This document shows positions 12,865 to 14,325 of a stretch of 14,325 nucleotides of DNA, piece by piece (position 1 is the first letter of the stretch; each line of letters opens with the position of its first letter). Source of the stretch: CAZTAR01 sp043813895 (GTDB taxonomy: Bacteria; Planctomycetota; Phycisphaerae; UBA1845; UTPLA1). Under the pieces are notes generated by a model that ran no database searches, was not told the origin of the DNA, and saw only the letters and a program-made list of their open reading frames with translations. A program made the translations under genes and the position numbers. The stretch lies in NCBI GenBank assembly GCA_043813895.1, contig JBDRKQ010000071.1, forward strand, positions 1 through 14,325, in the 5' to 3' direction.

Positions 12865-14325
12865 TCACGCCCTGGCAACATACTCGTTATGAAACGCAAC
12901 CCACTCCGGCAACACCCGTTCGAGTAGATCGCGCGGCGGGAGGAAGGCGATGCGGAGGTGATGCGTGCCCTCCTTCTGACCGAAGCCGGAGCCGTTCACC
13001 GTGCACAGGCCGGTCGATTCGAGGAGGGCCATGCAGTACTCGAAATCACCCGTGCCCGCCGGCAGCTTGTTCAGCCGCGGAAAGAGGTACATCGCGCCGG
13101 TCCGACCGAAGCACTCGACGCCGTCCATCTCCGCCAGCGCCTCGCGAATCCGCACGGCCTTCTGATACAGCTCGCCCAGCACGCCCTCTTTCTCCCGCAC
13201 GAACTGCTCGTACGGCTCGCTGCCCTCAGGCGGCGGGCTCACCATCAGATACGTCAGCACCTGCCCGATCGTGTTCGAGCACAGGCTGATCGATGCCAGC
13301 TTGAGCAGAACATCGGTGAAGCCCAGGCTGCTCCCGCGGACCTTCGGCGCGTTTCGCACCTCGACATACCCCCCCCGGTGCCCGCACTCGCCGTAAAACC
13401 CCTTCGACGTGCTGTGCAGGCTGAACAACGGCAGCGGCGCCTCGCCGACCACCTTCGCGAACGAGTCGAACGTCGCCCCGTACAGGTTGTGCTGGTACAC
13501 CTCGTCGGCAATGACCGGCAGGCCCCGCTGCATCGCGAAGTCCACCACGTCCTGGATGCTCTGTCGCGGCATGATGGCACCGGTCGGGTTGGCCGGGTTG
13601 ATGACGACGATCGCCTTGACCGTCACGCCCTGTCGCACCGCCCCGTCATACGCCGCTTCCAGAATCGACCGGTCCAGCGTCCACCCGTTGTCCTCGTCCG
13701 GATAGTAATTCACCTGCACGCCGCCGGCCTTGCGGATCGCCGCCGAATACAAGGGGTACTGCGGGATCGGGATCATGATGCCGTCGTTACGGTCAGCGAT
13801 CATCATGTCGATCAGATACTTCGCCGCCTCGCTCGCGCCGTTCGTCAGGAAGATATCCTCAGGATTCGACGGCACGCCCGCGCCGCCGGCCGCCCCCTCG
13901 CCACTCGTCTCGCCCCGGCCGCCCGTTGCGCATTGCCCGCCCGCCACACCGTCGCGATGGTCGATGTACCGCGCAATCGCCTCCCGGATGAACAACGGCC
14001 CCTTGCTCTCGGTGTACGCCCCCGTGCCGGTCGGCAGTTTCGCAAGGATGTCGTCGCACAGGCCAAGCACGTACTCGCAGACGAAGTCCTCCTCCCCCAA
14101 TCCCGCCAGCGCCGACGGGTCGGCCGCACGGAGCTTGTTGATCGCCCGCTCCCGCCCGATCCGCGAAGGCGTCTCGAGCAGGCTGAGCACCTGCCGGTAA
14201 AAACTGATCGGCCTCTGCCCCAACGCCTGCGGATTCCCAATGTTACAAGCAATCGTCCGCCGCCCCGCCTTCGCCAACTCCGCAGCCCGCTGCGGGATTG
14301 GTCCGCGTACGGCGTATTCGATTTC
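12865..14325 (-). CDS. Alanine aminotransferase, eukaryote-like class I/II (N-terminus cut by window edge)
   Basis: PLP-dependent aminotransferase resembling plant and animal alanine aminotransferase (alanine + 2-oxoglutarate to pyruvate + glutamate). The frame stays open to the window edge (EIEYAVRGPIPQRAAELAKA), so at least 486 residues are present and the start lies outside; the TTG at 14277 is internal. Motifs: NIGNPQALGQ, DIFLTNGASEAAKYL, VINPANPTGAIM, the PLP lysine in HSTSKGFYGECGHRGGY (Lys codon at 13402-13404) and GAMYLFPRLNKLPAGTG. These GECG-RGGY and NPQALGQ signatures separate it from aspartate aminotransferases and from short E. coli AlaA-like enzymes. A Gly/Ala-rich insert of about 24 residues sits before the DIFLTNG block, encoded at about 13873-13944. 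The order of motifs is otherwise intact, and an active enzyme is expected. Side activity on glyoxylate is possible. Confidence 0.93.
   Translation of the reverse strand, partial: EIEYAVRGPIPQRAAELAKAGRRTIACNIGNPQALGQRPISFYRQVLSLLETPSRIGRERAINKLRAADPSALAGLGEEDFVCEYVLGLCDDILAKLPTGTGAYTESKGPLFIREAIARYIDHRDGVAGGQCATGGRGETSGEGAAGGAGVPSNPEDIFLTNGASEAAKYLIDMMIADRNDGIMIPIPQYPLYSAAIRKAGGVQVNYYPDEDNGWTLDRSILEAAYDGAVRQGVTVKAIVVINPANPTGAIMPRQSIQDVVDFAMQRGLPVIADEVYQHNLYGATFDSFAKVVGEAPLPLFSLHSTSKGFYGECGHRGGYVEVRNAPKVRGSSLGFTDVLLKLASISLCSNTIGQVLTYLMVSPPPEGSEPYEQFVREKEGVLGELYQKAVRIREALAEMDGVECFGRTGAMYLFPRLNKLPAGTGDFEYCMALLESTGLCTVNGSGFGQKEGTHHLRIAFLPPRDLLERVLPEWVAFHNEYVARA

Noticed and set aside
13369..13376. 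Run of eight C in the aminotransferase gene as a second slippage site
   Set aside because: It encodes the conserved GG of HRGGY, and the frame is continuous on both sides, so nothing is disrupted.

Overview
The window is a GC-rich, gene-dense stretch of bacterial chromosome with eight protein genes, all of them recognisable at family level except one. The mix points to a Planctomycetota-type bacterium: a long bacterial SMC, a eukaryote-like alanine aminotransferase, a stand-alone UVR-motif protein, a membrane-anchored SGNH hydrolase, and short palindromic repeats between genes. This placement is inference from gene content and style; there is no rRNA or other marker in the window. I see no tRNA, rRNA, CRISPR array, transposase or phage gene.

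Layout. 1-281 is non-coding sequence with a separated inverted repeat. 282-3860 (+) is smc. It ends inside a perfect palindrome and faces a convergent gene, a membrane-bound WbpM/CapD/FlaA1-type nucleotide-sugar dehydratase (5878-3935, -). Upstream of that gene on the same strand is an exported tetratricopeptide-like protein (7071-6044, -). Its signal-peptide frame and its body frame meet at a run of 11 G. A 148-base divergent intergenic region separates it from a membrane sensor histidine kinase (7220-8806, +), which is followed by an SGNH/GDSL-type hydrolase (about 8877-9977, +). A 460-base gap holds an 81-base paired-palindrome repeat. Next come a UVR-motif protein (10438-11226, +) and a MazG-like dCTP pyrophosphatase-type enzyme (11370-11720, +). 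Two minus-strand genes close the window: a PhzF-family isomerase (12662-11727) and an alanine aminotransferase whose N-terminus lies beyond the window edge (14325-12865). A second palindromic repeat sits between these two.

How the genes relate. This is a mosaic of housekeeping genes (smc, the MazG-like enzyme, the aminotransferase) and cell-surface or signalling genes (the sugar dehydratase, the exported TPR-like protein, the orphan kinase, the SGNH hydrolase). I see no single dedicated pathway. The most interesting signal is the broken or switchable reading frame at the G11 tract of the exported protein. It has a promoter-like sequence, a good ribosome binding site and a signal peptide in one frame, and the rest of the protein in the -1 frame. 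This could be phase variation, transcriptional slippage, a decayed gene or a homopolymer sequencing error.
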